A DNA stretch of 64,000 nt from Mucilaginibacter boryungensis. GTDB taxonomy: Bacteria > Bacteroidota > Bacteroidia > Sphingobacteriales > Sphingobacteriaceae. A program made the position numbers and the translations under genes. The notes under the pieces were generated by a model. It was not told the origin of the DNA and ran no database searches. It saw nothing but the letters and a program-made list of their open reading frames with translations. The stretch is from positions 1,116,001-1,180,000 of the forward strand of contig NZ_JADFFM010000001.1 in assembly GCF_015221995.1 (NCBI RefSeq), given 5' to 3'. Positions 55,501 through 62,713 of this stretch are shown here, in pieces. Every line of letters starts with the position of its first letter. Within the stretch, counting starts at the first letter, position 1.

Positions 55501-55618
55501 TGGCCAATCCATCGGTAACCACACCTTTTATAGTCGTGGTTTGCGCGGAAACTGATGTAATAAATAATAGGCAGCAAAAAGCAATTAAAACAGAAGTTTT
55601 AGTAAAAATTCCTTTCAT
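52580..55618 (-). CDS. SusC/RagA-like TonB-dependent transporter
   Basis: A 1012-residue outer-membrane transporter. The signal peptide ends near SVSAQ. A carboxypeptidase-regulatory-like domain (residues 25-110; GTTTGTQTDVNGKYTINAP) and the SusC-type link LNQVVVVGYGTQRKRDLTGA follow. The plug domain contains DPLYVVDGLL and VLKD-like DLLKDASSTAIYG. A 22-strand barrel ends IYTVGLNVTF with an aromatic terminal residue. It imports oligosaccharides with TonB energy and the SusD lid. First gene of the PUL operon. An ATACATC-N7-GATGTAT palindrome lies about 108 bp upstream of the start. Confidence 0.96.
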   Translation of the reverse strand: MKGIFTKTSVLIAFCCLLFITSVSAQTTTIKGVVTDGLARMSLPGASVIIKGTTTGTQTDVNGKYTINAPANAILVFTSIGYDKQEVSVNGQTEINVTLTSSTQQLNQVVVVGYGTQRKRDLTGAITSVKGEDIAKFTVTNPIAALQGSVAGLSVVNSGTPGAAPIVRIRGIASTNNADPLYVVDGLLQTNIDFLNPNDIETIDLLKDASSTAIYGLKGANGVIAITTKRAAKGKTSVNFQSNFGIQHVNNKIDVVDAAGFKKLYSAQLANLNAAPFDFTNYIANTDWQSLILRNAVINTDNLTVSNNNDKSTTIFNLGYSDQQGVVRYGDYKKYLVRLSEEIKINNNIKVGGSINGFKWQQDPTAVGLNAGIYAAPIAPVQAPGDDIYYTMPSFQRAQVGNPINAINRSRGNSINGGYRINGNVFAEIKFLKDFTFRSTFYTDLGFNNARSYNPLPFTVVNLGEGSNPTTTFTDKTVKTSVSQSANEYRSFQQDHILTYDKDLKGGHRLNIIAGFTTVQLSSTLLSGSRTDTTLNVPFNSNLWYLNIINANNPISNSGGGSLESQTGIFGRASYAYKSKYLVNATIRRDGSSRFAPQNRWGTFGSIGLGWVASEEDFFRNLAPGIDFLKFRAAFGKLGNQNAVQPNLYQQTLNSGITAVFGDNVYPAVTAAYRPDSNLHWEVVRGIDLGVELRTLHNRLNLEVGVYNKTTDGLLTTFTLPGAAGTQQAYFTNLGKLTNKGIEVNLGWNDRIGKDFSYRVNTNFSYNKNIVNSVGNTTAFQLLGNGGINVTETGNSVGYFYGYRQVGVYQSTADLTNQPHFANSLPGDIAYADINGDGVITTADRTYLGTPFPPYNYGLSVSLAYKNLDVLLAGQGVAGNKIWLQRRTANFAVLNYESNRLNAWTAPGTSNVEPILDNSRGNNYLFSSYYLEPGDYFRLRNIQVGYNLPTALNGKIGVQNIRIFVSGENIKTWTKATGYSPEPQIGSLLSGGADNGTYPVPAIYTVGLNVTF

Positions 55619-55725
55619 ACTTTTTTCAATAAGTGGTTAAAAATTGGTGTGGTGTGCTATGTAATAATGCACCATTGAAGTTGAGCTTGTTTTTTTGCTT
55701 GTACAAAAAATAAAACTCTACATTA

Positions 55726-55746
55726 ATACATCCGGTTGTGATGTAT
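55726..55746. promoter_or_regulatory. Operator-like palindrome upstream of susC
   Basis: ATACATC (55726-55732), 7-bp spacer, GATGTAT (55740-55746), perfect. An extra GATGTA half-site follows at 55754 and a TACAT at 55719. A candidate binding site for the adjacent LuxR-type regulator or another PUL regulator; inference from position and symmetry. Confidence 0.5.
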
Positions 55747-55861
55747 ATCGCTTGATGTAAGTGAAATAATTATAAATGATTTATTATGAGTTAGTTACAA
55801 TTAATCATAAATCAATGTGTAGTAGGGCTTATAACAGGCCAGGAGAGGTAATGATGTAGTA

Positions 55862-58738
55862 TTATAGCTCCAACAAGAACTTTGCAAGGTTGGTATCGTG
55901 TGGTAGGTCCAGCTTCTTGCGGAGCCTATAACGTCGTATTTCTACGCCCCGCAGTGTTATGTTGAGCAAAGAAGCCAGTTCCTTGCTGCTCATATTCATT
56001 CTCAAATAAGCACAAAGTTTTAGATCATTAGGGACAAGGCCAGGATGATGGGCCGATAATTTTTTGAAAAAATTTTCGTGCGCTTCATTAAAACTTTTTT
56101 CAAAAAGGTTCCAGTCGCGCTCATTATCCATCCCCTCGTTAATTACTTTCTGAATTTTATTGAGCTGGTGTTCAGGAAGTTTCTGGCCTGTGCGGTCTTT
56201 AACTTTTAAGAGTTCTTCACTCAATTTTTGTAATATTTCGTTTTTATAGGTTAATGATAATGCCGTATTGGCCAGTTCCCGGTTTTTCGAATCTAGTTCG
56301 GTTTGTAGTTTTTCAGTTTGCAGTTTAGCAATTTGCTTTTCATTGGCCTCAGCTTCTAGTTTTAGTAATTCATCCTGCTTCTTTTTCAGTCTGTCGGCTA
56401 TTTTCTGATGGTCTTTACGCAGCTTGCGCTCATATATCTTCTTGCCGGCGAGCAACACCGCTATAAACAGTATAAAATAAACCAGGTAAGCCGTTTTAGT
56501 GGCATACCATGGGGGCAATACCTCAAAATTGAAAACGGTAATTGTGCTTATTGCATTATTTATGCGTGCCCGTACTTTAAACTCGTAAGTACCCGCTGAA
56601 AGATTGGTAAAATCCTTTTGCGTAGCCGTAGTCCAGTCAGACCACTCGCCGGAATAACCGCTTAAATAATATTGAAATTTGATATTGGCTTGTCTGTAAT
56701 AAGGCAACGCGTAAGCAATGCGGATGTTATTACGCGTGGCTGGGATTTGCAGCGCGCTGTTACTACTTCCGTTTTCACTTAATGTTTTATATTTATCTGT
56801 AATATCCTCAATCCGCCTGATCAATACCGTGGGCAAGGTAATGGCGGCCTTAGTGCTTTCATCTTCGCCGGTATTGTATATGACAAAACCATCGTCGACA
56901 CTTATCAGGTACAAGTTATCACTGATACGACTGATATTCTCATAATATTGTACCATATGCCCATCAAGCACACTAAATACACTGGAGTTGATACTAAGTT
57001 TCCCCGGTTGAGAGAAATCGACAAGGGCTACCTTACCATGGTTAATAAACCAATACCGGTGCATGCCGGCGTTAATTATTTTGTTTGATGTAGCAAAAGG
57101 GCCAAGTTTTTTATTCAGCACTTCATATTTGCTAAAGCGGTTGCTCAGATCATCATACATATAAAAACCCGAATCGGACGAGAATACAATCTTGCTTTCC
57201 AGGTTAAATACATTGATGTTATAATTACCAGGCAGGCCATTTTTCTCATCAAAATATTTGTTAGCAATAACTTTTCTTAGATCGGCACTAAGTGTTAATT
57301 TATTTAACCCTTTATAGGCATGACTTACCCATATTTCCCCCTTGCTGTCTTCCTCCACATGGCGCGATGGTTCATTAAAACCGGTTATTTGCCAGGCCAA
57401 CTCCCAGCCGCCATTAGTGTCTTTTTTATATAAGGCCAGGCCGTTATATGTTCCCTGGATAAGATGAGACGGCGAACTGTTTAAACGTTTAATGGTCCAG
57501 CCACCGCTTAACGCCGAAAGCCGCTCTATTTGATCACCTATTACTTTATAGGAACCATTATTATGACCGCATATTAATTGTCCGTCCATTAAGCTCAGGT
57601 CCCAAACCTGGCCCTGCGAATTTGGGATTATCTTAAAATCGAAAGTATTGTTTTGCTGTGTCCAGTTACTGGAAAACAGCCCCTGATTGGTTCCCAGGTA
57701 AATTTTATGATTAAAAATAATACTGGAATAAACCGTGCCGAACTTGCCTGTTTTATCAAAATAAAAATAAAGCGGCGAATTTAACTCCACCCTGTCTATA
57801 CCATTATCCAGGCCAGCCCAAAGGTTTTGATCACTATCCGCATACAAGCTTAATACGGTGTTGTTTTGCAGCTCTGTGGTTTTATTGATCTGCTGTATTA
57901 CATTGCCGTCTTCATCAATAATGATCAGGCCGTTAAGTATGGTGCCGTAGGCGTAGTATTTATTTAATACGCGCGTGCCATTGTTTAATTGAAAGGTTTG
58001 CAAAAAAGCATTAGCAGGGCTGTTAAAGGGCGTGAAGGTTTTTCCATCGTAAATAAACAGACCGTCCTTACTGGTGCCAACAATAAAGCGATTGCCTTTG
58101 TAAGGTAATATAGAAAGCACGCTTTTTATCTTTTCGCTTCCGGCAACCGGTATTAATTGATTACCGGTTAGTTCAAACAAACCGCGCTTTAAGCCTTCAA
58201 CAAAGAACCGGGTGCCGGCCTTATGTAAAAAAAGGTAAGGCGCGTTCGTTTTAATTACGGCTATTTTTTGATACTGATAAATGTAAATGGTGGAGAAAGA
58301 CTGAAAAATTACCCGCTCGCCATCTATATATATCTTCCAAATCTCATCGGCTAACGCATGGGTGCTGGGTATAAGCCCGGCAAGCGAATGGTAAACAAAC
58401 CTGTTGTTTTTGAAGTTCCAATAGCCAAACTCGCCGTAACTGCCGGTGTAAATACGGCCATTATTATCTGCGGCTACTGATCGAACTATTTGCCTATGGG
58501 GCATGGAATACTGTTGCCAATAACGGCCATCGTAAACCAAAAGACCTTCGGCATTGCCAAAATACATGATGCCATTTCTATCCTGCGTAACCGACCAGTT
58601 TTGATTGCCGGAAGCATAAGTACTTTTGGAATAATTTTGAATATATGGTACCCCTATGGTTTTAATATCTCCTGCAAACAAGCTAATGCCCGCACATAAA
58701 AGGGCGTTGAGAAATAAAACAGAGCATATTTTTTTCAT
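55862..58738 (-). CDS. PUL regulator: beta-propeller, Y_Y_Y, TM, coiled coil, LuxR-type HTH
   Basis: A 958-residue membrane-spanning regulator starting at ATG 58738 (MKKICSVLFLNALLCAG). A signal peptide is followed by about 600 periplasmic residues of two-component-regulator propeller repeats (YFGNAEGLLVYDG, IYTGSYGEFGYWN, LWAGLDNGIDRVEL). Then come a Y_Y_Y domain near residues 665-745 (YYLSGYSGEWSDWT, GTYEFKVRARIN) and one TM near 755-775 (YLVYFILFIAVLLAGKKI). The cytoplasmic part is a coiled coil plus a C-terminal LuxR-type HTH (LKLCAYLRMNMSSKELASLL). It resembles hybrid two-component PUL sensors but has no histidine kinase or receiver. It probably binds liberated sugar and activates susC directly. 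Same strand, 244 bp upstream of susC. Confidence 0.9.
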   Translation of the reverse strand: MKKICSVLFLNALLCAGISLFAGDIKTIGVPYIQNYSKSTYASGNQNWSVTQDRNGIMYFGNAEGLLVYDGRYWQQYSMPHRQIVRSVAADNNGRIYTGSYGEFGYWNFKNNRFVYHSLAGLIPSTHALADEIWKIYIDGERVIFQSFSTIYIYQYQKIAVIKTNAPYLFLHKAGTRFFVEGLKRGLFELTGNQLIPVAGSEKIKSVLSILPYKGNRFIVGTSKDGLFIYDGKTFTPFNSPANAFLQTFQLNNGTRVLNKYYAYGTILNGLIIIDEDGNVIQQINKTTELQNNTVLSLYADSDQNLWAGLDNGIDRVELNSPLYFYFDKTGKFGTVYSSIIFNHKIYLGTNQGLFSSNWTQQNNTFDFKIIPNSQGQVWDLSLMDGQLICGHNNGSYKVIGDQIERLSALSGGWTIKRLNSSPSHLIQGTYNGLALYKKDTNGGWELAWQITGFNEPSRHVEEDSKGEIWVSHAYKGLNKLTLSADLRKVIANKYFDEKNGLPGNYNINVFNLESKIVFSSDSGFYMYDDLSNRFSKYEVLNKKLGPFATSNKIINAGMHRYWFINHGKVALVDFSQPGKLSINSSVFSVLDGHMVQYYENISRISDNLYLISVDDGFVIYNTGEDESTKAAITLPTVLIRRIEDITDKYKTLSENGSSNSALQIPATRNNIRIAYALPYYRQANIKFQYYLSGYSGEWSDWTTATQKDFTNLSAGTYEFKVRARINNAISTITVFNFEVLPPWYATKTAYLVYFILFIAVLLAGKKIYERKLRKDHQKIADRLKKKQDELLKLEAEANEKQIAKLQTEKLQTELDSKNRELANTALSLTYKNEILQKLSEELLKVKDRTGQKLPEHQLNKIQKVINEGMDNERDWNLFEKSFNEAHENFFKKLSAHHPGLVPNDLKLCAYLRMNMSSKELASLLNITLRGVEIRRYRLRKKLDLPHDTNLAKFLLEL

Positions 58739-58833
58739 AATTAATTTGCCGTGCAAGCAAAATACTAAAACGTACGCACTTTTCCTCCAAAAATCTGAGT
58801 CAGGTCTGCTTACTCAGTGCTTGGTCTGCGGCA

Positions 58834-59040
58834 TTATGTTCGAGAAATAAAGCATTCGTGCATTTGCGTAATATTGCAGGCATTGTCCCCCGCGTCCATA
58901 TTGTGGCCACGGTCGTATTTAGCGATGCCGGAATGGTAATCCCGTTTTAAATTCGTCAGTTCCATCATCAAGGGATCAGCTTTAAAGAGATATCGCTCAC
59001 TTCGTCTACCCAGTGCACCTTTATCGGATAAAGCAAGGTT
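58834..59040 (-). pseudogene. Fragment of DNA/RNA non-specific endonuclease (NUC1-like)
   Basis: A 68-codon minus-strand frame without a start codon contains RRSERYLFKADP, then DYHSGIAKYDRGHNMDAGD. This matches the Endonuclease_NS pattern (R-S-x-R-F-K-A-D-P, spacer, Y-D-R-G-H) with the catalytic DRGH. The upstream sequence continues in another frame (about 59041-59100) after an in-frame TAA. It is a remnant of a frameshifted, mostly deleted nuclease gene, not functional. The rest of the interval 58739-59154 shows nothing coding. Confidence 0.55.
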
Positions 59041-59154
59041 TTATCGAAATTGTGGTATAGCGCTGGTGCACTAAGGTGACCGTGTCCGGTGCCCAGGTGC
59101 ACAACGGCAGGACGAATAAGAGGTTAATATTTTTTCATGTTGAAAGGTTTGATG

Positions 59155-60273
59155 TTAGACTTCGGTTGGTTTAGCGGCGACATAACCCAGCGAACTTACG
59201 CCCGCCAAAGTGAGCAGTACATCCGGGATCACCGGCATTGTCTTATTATTGATCACAAAAATGATAAAGTAGCCACCCAGTACCAGGTTCCAGGCAAAAA
59301 TCTGAAAACGCTGCATATTCATACTTTGGCCATCGCCCAGGATATCGTTGAAAAAGCTTTTTGATTTTTTGGCTTTATAAGTAGCACCCAGCTGTTTTTT
59401 CTGAAAATAATCGATATATGTCGCCGTGCCATTGGTAGCCAGGCTGATGCCCAGCAGCAGCAGAATAGAAGAATTCAGGGTAGAAGGGATGCCCGTCAGC
59501 GCCAGCGAATAAATAAAGCCGCCGATGATCAGCACTGTCCAGTAAGCCAGTTGGGTCTGTGCCATACTATACGCCCCTTTAGGCGCTTCTTTGAGGATGT
59601 CGGAATTGACCGCCAATACCAGGATCAGTATAATGAGTCCCAGATAAAGAATGCTCAAAATCACAAAGGTGGACATATGGAAATAAACGATCGTCACCTT
59701 CGTATTCGGCAGGTCGTTCCGGTTGACCTTTACCGGGAGCATGCCTTCCCAGGCCATGGTCAGATGGACCTGTAATTTACTTGAGTACCACGAATCCGCC
59801 AGTTTGTATAAATTATCCCAGGCCGCTTTGGTGCTCGTATCCTGTTTTAAACGAAAGGTTACCCAGGTCTCCGTATCCGTAGCTTTGAACTCCCCTTTGC
59901 GAATATTATTAAAAAGGTCCGAAGTAACCCCTTTCAAGGCAATGCCATCCGCATACAGCACCAGTTTGGCGTTATCGTTCGGGCGGCTATCCAAAAAGTC
60001 TTTCGGGTTGGTCAGTTTCAGCAGGATCAGGTCATCCGGGTGGATCACCTTGAACACATTGTCCCGGTTCTCCAGCTTACGCGCCTGCACTTGTAAAATA
60101 TAAGGTGTTTTGGGGGCTGCCGGGCCTGGCGTGGGCGCAGCCGCAGCGTTCGGCTTGGAAGGCGTGCTCCCCGCAGCGGGTGTGGCGACCGTACAGTTGC
60201 AGGGGACAGTCGTTTGGGCGCCCGCCCGATCAACACTAAAAAACAACGCAACTAATAAGGTTAACTTTTTCAT
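59155..60273 (-). CDS. Multi-pass membrane protein of unknown function, third gene of unknown operon
   Basis: Not recognised as a named family. A 372-residue protein from ATG 60273, with signal peptide (MKKLTLLVALFFSVDRAGAQ). An Ala/Pro-rich linker follows (residues 28-57), then a globular periplasmic domain (about 58-195; VIHPDDLILLKLTNPKDF, WVTFRLKQD). Five hydrophobic segments are near residues 203-222, 242-262, 267-282, 324-341 and 350-366. A helical cytoplasmic-looking loop (QKKQLGATYKAKKSKSFFND) lies between the third and fourth. The C-terminal pair of TM segments ending GYVAAKP recalls a type of inner-membrane protein seen in several phyla (from memory). It starts 4 bp after the second gene, so all three genes form one operon. 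Confidence 0.75.
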   Translation of the reverse strand: MKKLTLLVALFFSVDRAGAQTTVPCNCTVATPAAGSTPSKPNAAAAPTPGPAAPKTPYILQVQARKLENRDNVFKVIHPDDLILLKLTNPKDFLDSRPNDNAKLVLYADGIALKGVTSDLFNNIRKGEFKATDTETWVTFRLKQDTSTKAAWDNLYKLADSWYSSKLQVHLTMAWEGMLPVKVNRNDLPNTKVTIVYFHMSTFVILSILYLGLIILILVLAVNSDILKEAPKGAYSMAQTQLAYWTVLIIGGFIYSLALTGIPSTLNSSILLLLGISLATNGTATYIDYFQKKQLGATYKAKKSKSFFNDILGDGQSMNMQRFQIFAWNLVLGGYFIIFVINNKTMPVIPDVLLTLAGVSSLGYVAAKPTEV

Positions 60274-60277
60274 ATAC

Positions 60278-61438
60278 TTATTTTTTTGACTGGTTACCCA
60301 GATCATATTTAAAACCTAAACCGTAAACCGCCTCTTTCTTTTTATCGAACGGCAGCTGTCCATACGAATAACTCACGAAAAAACCATTGCTGGCCGTCAA
60401 CGCGCAAACAAAATATTCCGAACGGTCAAGATGGGTACTGGTTAATGCCGTAGAAGCATTCAACTGCTGATACCAGCGGTAATCTGCACTGACCCAATAA
60501 GACTGCCCGCCCACTGAAGCCGCCAGTGTCTTAAAGGCCGCTTCAAAACGCAACCGGGTAAAAGGGTCCAGTTTCCCAGTCACCGCCTTACGTAAACTAT
60601 CATTGGTGGGCACCACGTAGTCCAGGCCAAATAAAGCCGATGGAAAAGAAACACCCGATAACTCTATCCCATTCGTCGTATTCGTCAGCGCGCGGATCAG
60701 CGCGAAGGGATAGTCCGGAAGATTGAACCAGCGCAGCGGGCTGTATTTACTAAAACCGTTCAGCCCAACATTGATCAGCGCCCCCGGGGCGAATTGCGTT
60801 TTCGAAAAATCCTGGTTGCTCTCAAAAGCTGCCGAACCCTTCCAGCTTATGTAATATTGGTCTGTTACCCGCGTCAGCTCATCCGCCCGGGCTTTCAATG
60901 AGCGCATTTTTGACGTATCCCGTGCATGGATTGCCGCGCTATAGGCCAGCTTGATCGCGCGCAACGAATCCGCTTGCGCCCGCGTGTTTTTCTTAGAAAA
61001 GCCGCCATAAAAATAAGCGCCGCTGTAAACAAACTTCGATTCCAGGAAATTCGCTGGATTATACACTTTCTTAAAAGCCACATTACCATCCAGGTTCAGG
61101 TTGACCGAGCGGCTGTAATGATAATGTTTACTCGTGTCTGTATGATTTTTTACCCAGCTATTATGGTATTCATAACCAAAGCCCAGCCCCGGCGGCTGGC
61201 CGCCCGCCTGGAAAGTTTTGAATTTTAAATTCAGGTCCCGGATAAAATGAGCTTTGGTGGTGTCCTTTGTTTCCAGCACCGCCATGTACTTCGCCATCGT
61301 TTCATTCAGGAAATTCGGACTCGTCAGCGAATCCAGCACGTGTTGCTTGACCTGTTCGAAAGACTTGATCTGCGCCAGCAACATTACCGGGCCGCACATC
61401 AGCAGCAGGACCAGGCCGGTTTTTAAACACTTTTTCAT
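60278..61438 (-). CDS. Outer-membrane-like protein of unknown function, second gene of unknown operon
   Basis: Not recognised. A 386-residue protein with signal peptide (MKKCLKTGLVLLLMCGPVML, cleavage near LLAQ). The mature part is rich in beta-strand patterns with aromatics (GLGFGYEYHNSW, FVYSGAYFYGGFSKK, LINVGLNGFSKY, SYWVSADYRWYQQL) and ends YGLGFKYDLGN, suggesting an outer-membrane beta-barrel. A charged helical insertion lies near residues 150-190 (DTSKMRSLKARADELTR). Its start codon overlaps the stop of the 112-aa gene by one base (TGATG). The DNA is visibly more G+C-rich than the flanking genes, which suggests transfer from another lineage. Confidence 0.75.
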   Translation of the reverse strand: MKKCLKTGLVLLLMCGPVMLLAQIKSFEQVKQHVLDSLTSPNFLNETMAKYMAVLETKDTTKAHFIRDLNLKFKTFQAGGQPPGLGFGYEYHNSWVKNHTDTSKHYHYSRSVNLNLDGNVAFKKVYNPANFLESKFVYSGAYFYGGFSKKNTRAQADSLRAIKLAYSAAIHARDTSKMRSLKARADELTRVTDQYYISWKGSAAFESNQDFSKTQFAPGALINVGLNGFSKYSPLRWFNLPDYPFALIRALTNTTNGIELSGVSFPSALFGLDYVVPTNDSLRKAVTGKLDPFTRLRFEAAFKTLAASVGGQSYWVSADYRWYQQLNASTALTSTHLDRSEYFVCALTASNGFFVSYSYGQLPFDKKKEAVYGLGFKYDLGNQSKK

Positions 61439-61776
61439 CAGAAGATGTAAATAGTGTCCACGACTTCAGCAAGTTGCGCGACCGTTTTCGTGGCAATCTC
61501 CAACATGGCGACGATCTTTGTAATCGCCTTGTTCGCATCAACCCCCGTTTTATATTGTCCCGCATAGCTTGCGTTTAGCAGACCTTCGAAAGTCATGGCG
61601 ATTGCCATTGCGCTCTCCGCATTCAGGTCGCCCGAAGCCAGGCTGATGAAAAATTGAAGTTCCTGCATCGCCATCGGTCCGGATTCTTCAAAAGTTTTTG
61701 GCTGTGCGAATTGGTTCATGTCATCCAGCGCACCGTAAACCGATACGCAGGTTTTGGAGGTTGTTACCCAGGCCAT
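61438..61776 (-). CDS. Small helical protein of unknown function, first gene of unknown operon
   Basis: Not recognised. A 112-residue protein without signal peptide or membrane segment. It is mostly helical and rich in Ala, Met and Thr: YGALDDMNQFAQPKTF, then AMQELQFFISLASGDL, AESAMAIAMTFEGLLN and IVAMLEIATKTVAQLAEVVD. The regular hydrophobic spacing suggests a helical bundle or oligomerising protein, as in small structural or effector-like proteins. It is translationally coupled to the outer-membrane-like gene. In this three-gene unit it would be the soluble product, possibly handled by the two envelope proteins (inference). Confidence 0.7.
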   Translation of the reverse strand: MAWVTTSKTCVSVYGALDDMNQFAQPKTFEESGPMAMQELQFFISLASGDLNAESAMAIAMTFEGLLNASYAGQYKTGVDANKAITKIVAMLEIATKTVAQLAEVVDTIYIF

Positions 61777-62045
61777 GTTAATTGTTTAAAGGTGAATAGG
61801 TTAATTCATTAATTGATCTAATTTACAACCTACAGTAGTAATCTGCAACCCGTGTTTTCACGGTATTTGCAAAAGATTATAACCTTGTTGAAGCGTGTGT
61901 AATGGAAACCGATTACAGGATGCAGTTTTCCGGCAGTAGTTCTTAGGTAATCCATTACTCTGTCCCGCTTCCCGCAAAACCTCACTACAGGGGCCTATTA
62001 ACCGTATGAAAGAACTGCATTTTTTTTAATTTATTTGCAGTTCTT

Positions 62046-62147
62046 TTATAATTTTTTAAAATCTTCACCCCAATTGCCAATTCTTCTTAATTTTTCGACA
62101 AAATGTTTCGAAAATAAACCACAGTGGGGAGCCTCAAAATCAATGAT
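62046..62147 (-). pseudogene. C-terminal gene remnant, homologous to 44236-44331
   Basis: A minus-strand frame between stops encodes EAPHCGLFSKHFVEKLRRIG followed by NWGEDFKKL. About 20 of 29 positions equal the remnant at 44236-44331, in the same orientation, with a terminator immediately next to it in both cases. Probably an integrase-like tail left at an attachment site. Confidence 0.5.
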
Positions 62148-62149
62148 TT

Positions 62150-62177
62150 AACCCAACTCTGGCGAGTTGGGTTTTTT
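62150..62177 (+). terminator. Strong hairpin terminator next to remnant
   Basis: 10-bp perfect stem AACCCAACTC/GAGTTGGGTT (62150-62159, 62164-62173) with loop TGGC and a T-run. No gene ends directly before it on the plus strand, which suggests a displaced tRNA terminator. Confidence 0.75.
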
Positions 62178-62350
62178 ATTTGCAGAAAATTTGCAGAAAA
62201 TTCACAAAAAGCATTTTTTTCCAGAAAGATAATACGGCTTCATTAAGCGTTTTTAAAGAACATTCGAGTGAATCAGGTATATAAAGAGAACTAAATAGCT
62301 GCTAATACAGAATCGTGAAGTTTATTTTAATAAGCCAAATGGCTCGTTTG

Positions 62351-62400
62351 ATTGGGTTCATAACGCTAAGGTCGGCAGTTCGATCCTGCCACCAGCTACT
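62351..62400 (+). pseudogene. tRNA 3' fragment with CAT loop (decayed)
   Basis: A T-arm GGCAG-TTCGATC-CTGCC with 3' acceptor strand ACCAGCT is preceded by a loop TTCATAA whose flanking stem no longer pairs fully. No matching 5' acceptor strand (AGCTGGT) or D-arm stands upstream, so it is a 3' fragment and not a functional tRNA. Confidence 0.5.
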
Positions 62401-62624
62401 TGAAGATCAACCTATTATGAAATTTCGTAACAGGATTTTTCATTCTTGTTAACGGTTTTCTTAGCTGTTCTTGCTTACTTAAAGATACAAAAAGCGTTTC
62501 AGCCATGCAAATAAAGGTGTCATAAATCGTTTGCTATTTCAACCAAAGACGGCCATCAACGTTCAAATTAATCAATGGCGGCGATCGCCGTACATAAGCA
62601 ATTAAACAATAAGCTAAGATTTAT

Positions 62625-62668
62625 CTGTTCATCAAAGGGGCGCTGGTTCGAGCCCGGCCCTCAGAAGC
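62625..62668 (+). pseudogene. Decayed 3' half of tRNA-Asn (attR-like)
   Basis: Aligns with 12968-13010 of the intact tRNA-Asn at 38 of 44 columns, including the anticodon-loop stretch CTGTT-x-ATCA and the full CGCTGGTTCGAGCCC T-arm. It has a one-base insertion in the acceptor strand. Same orientation as the intact gene, followed by a terminator. Best read as the far attachment site of an island. Confidence 0.7.
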
Positions 62669-62686
62669 TTACAAGTCAAAAAGGTT

Positions 62687-62713
62687 GCTCCACTCCCGCG
62701 AGTGGGGCTTTTT
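62687..62713 (+). terminator. Terminator after the tRNA-Asn remnant
   Basis: 9-bp stem GCTCCACTC/GAGTGGGGC (one G-T pair; 62687-62695, 62700-62708) and a T-run. Expected if the original tRNA-Asn terminator was displaced by integration. Confidence 0.75.
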
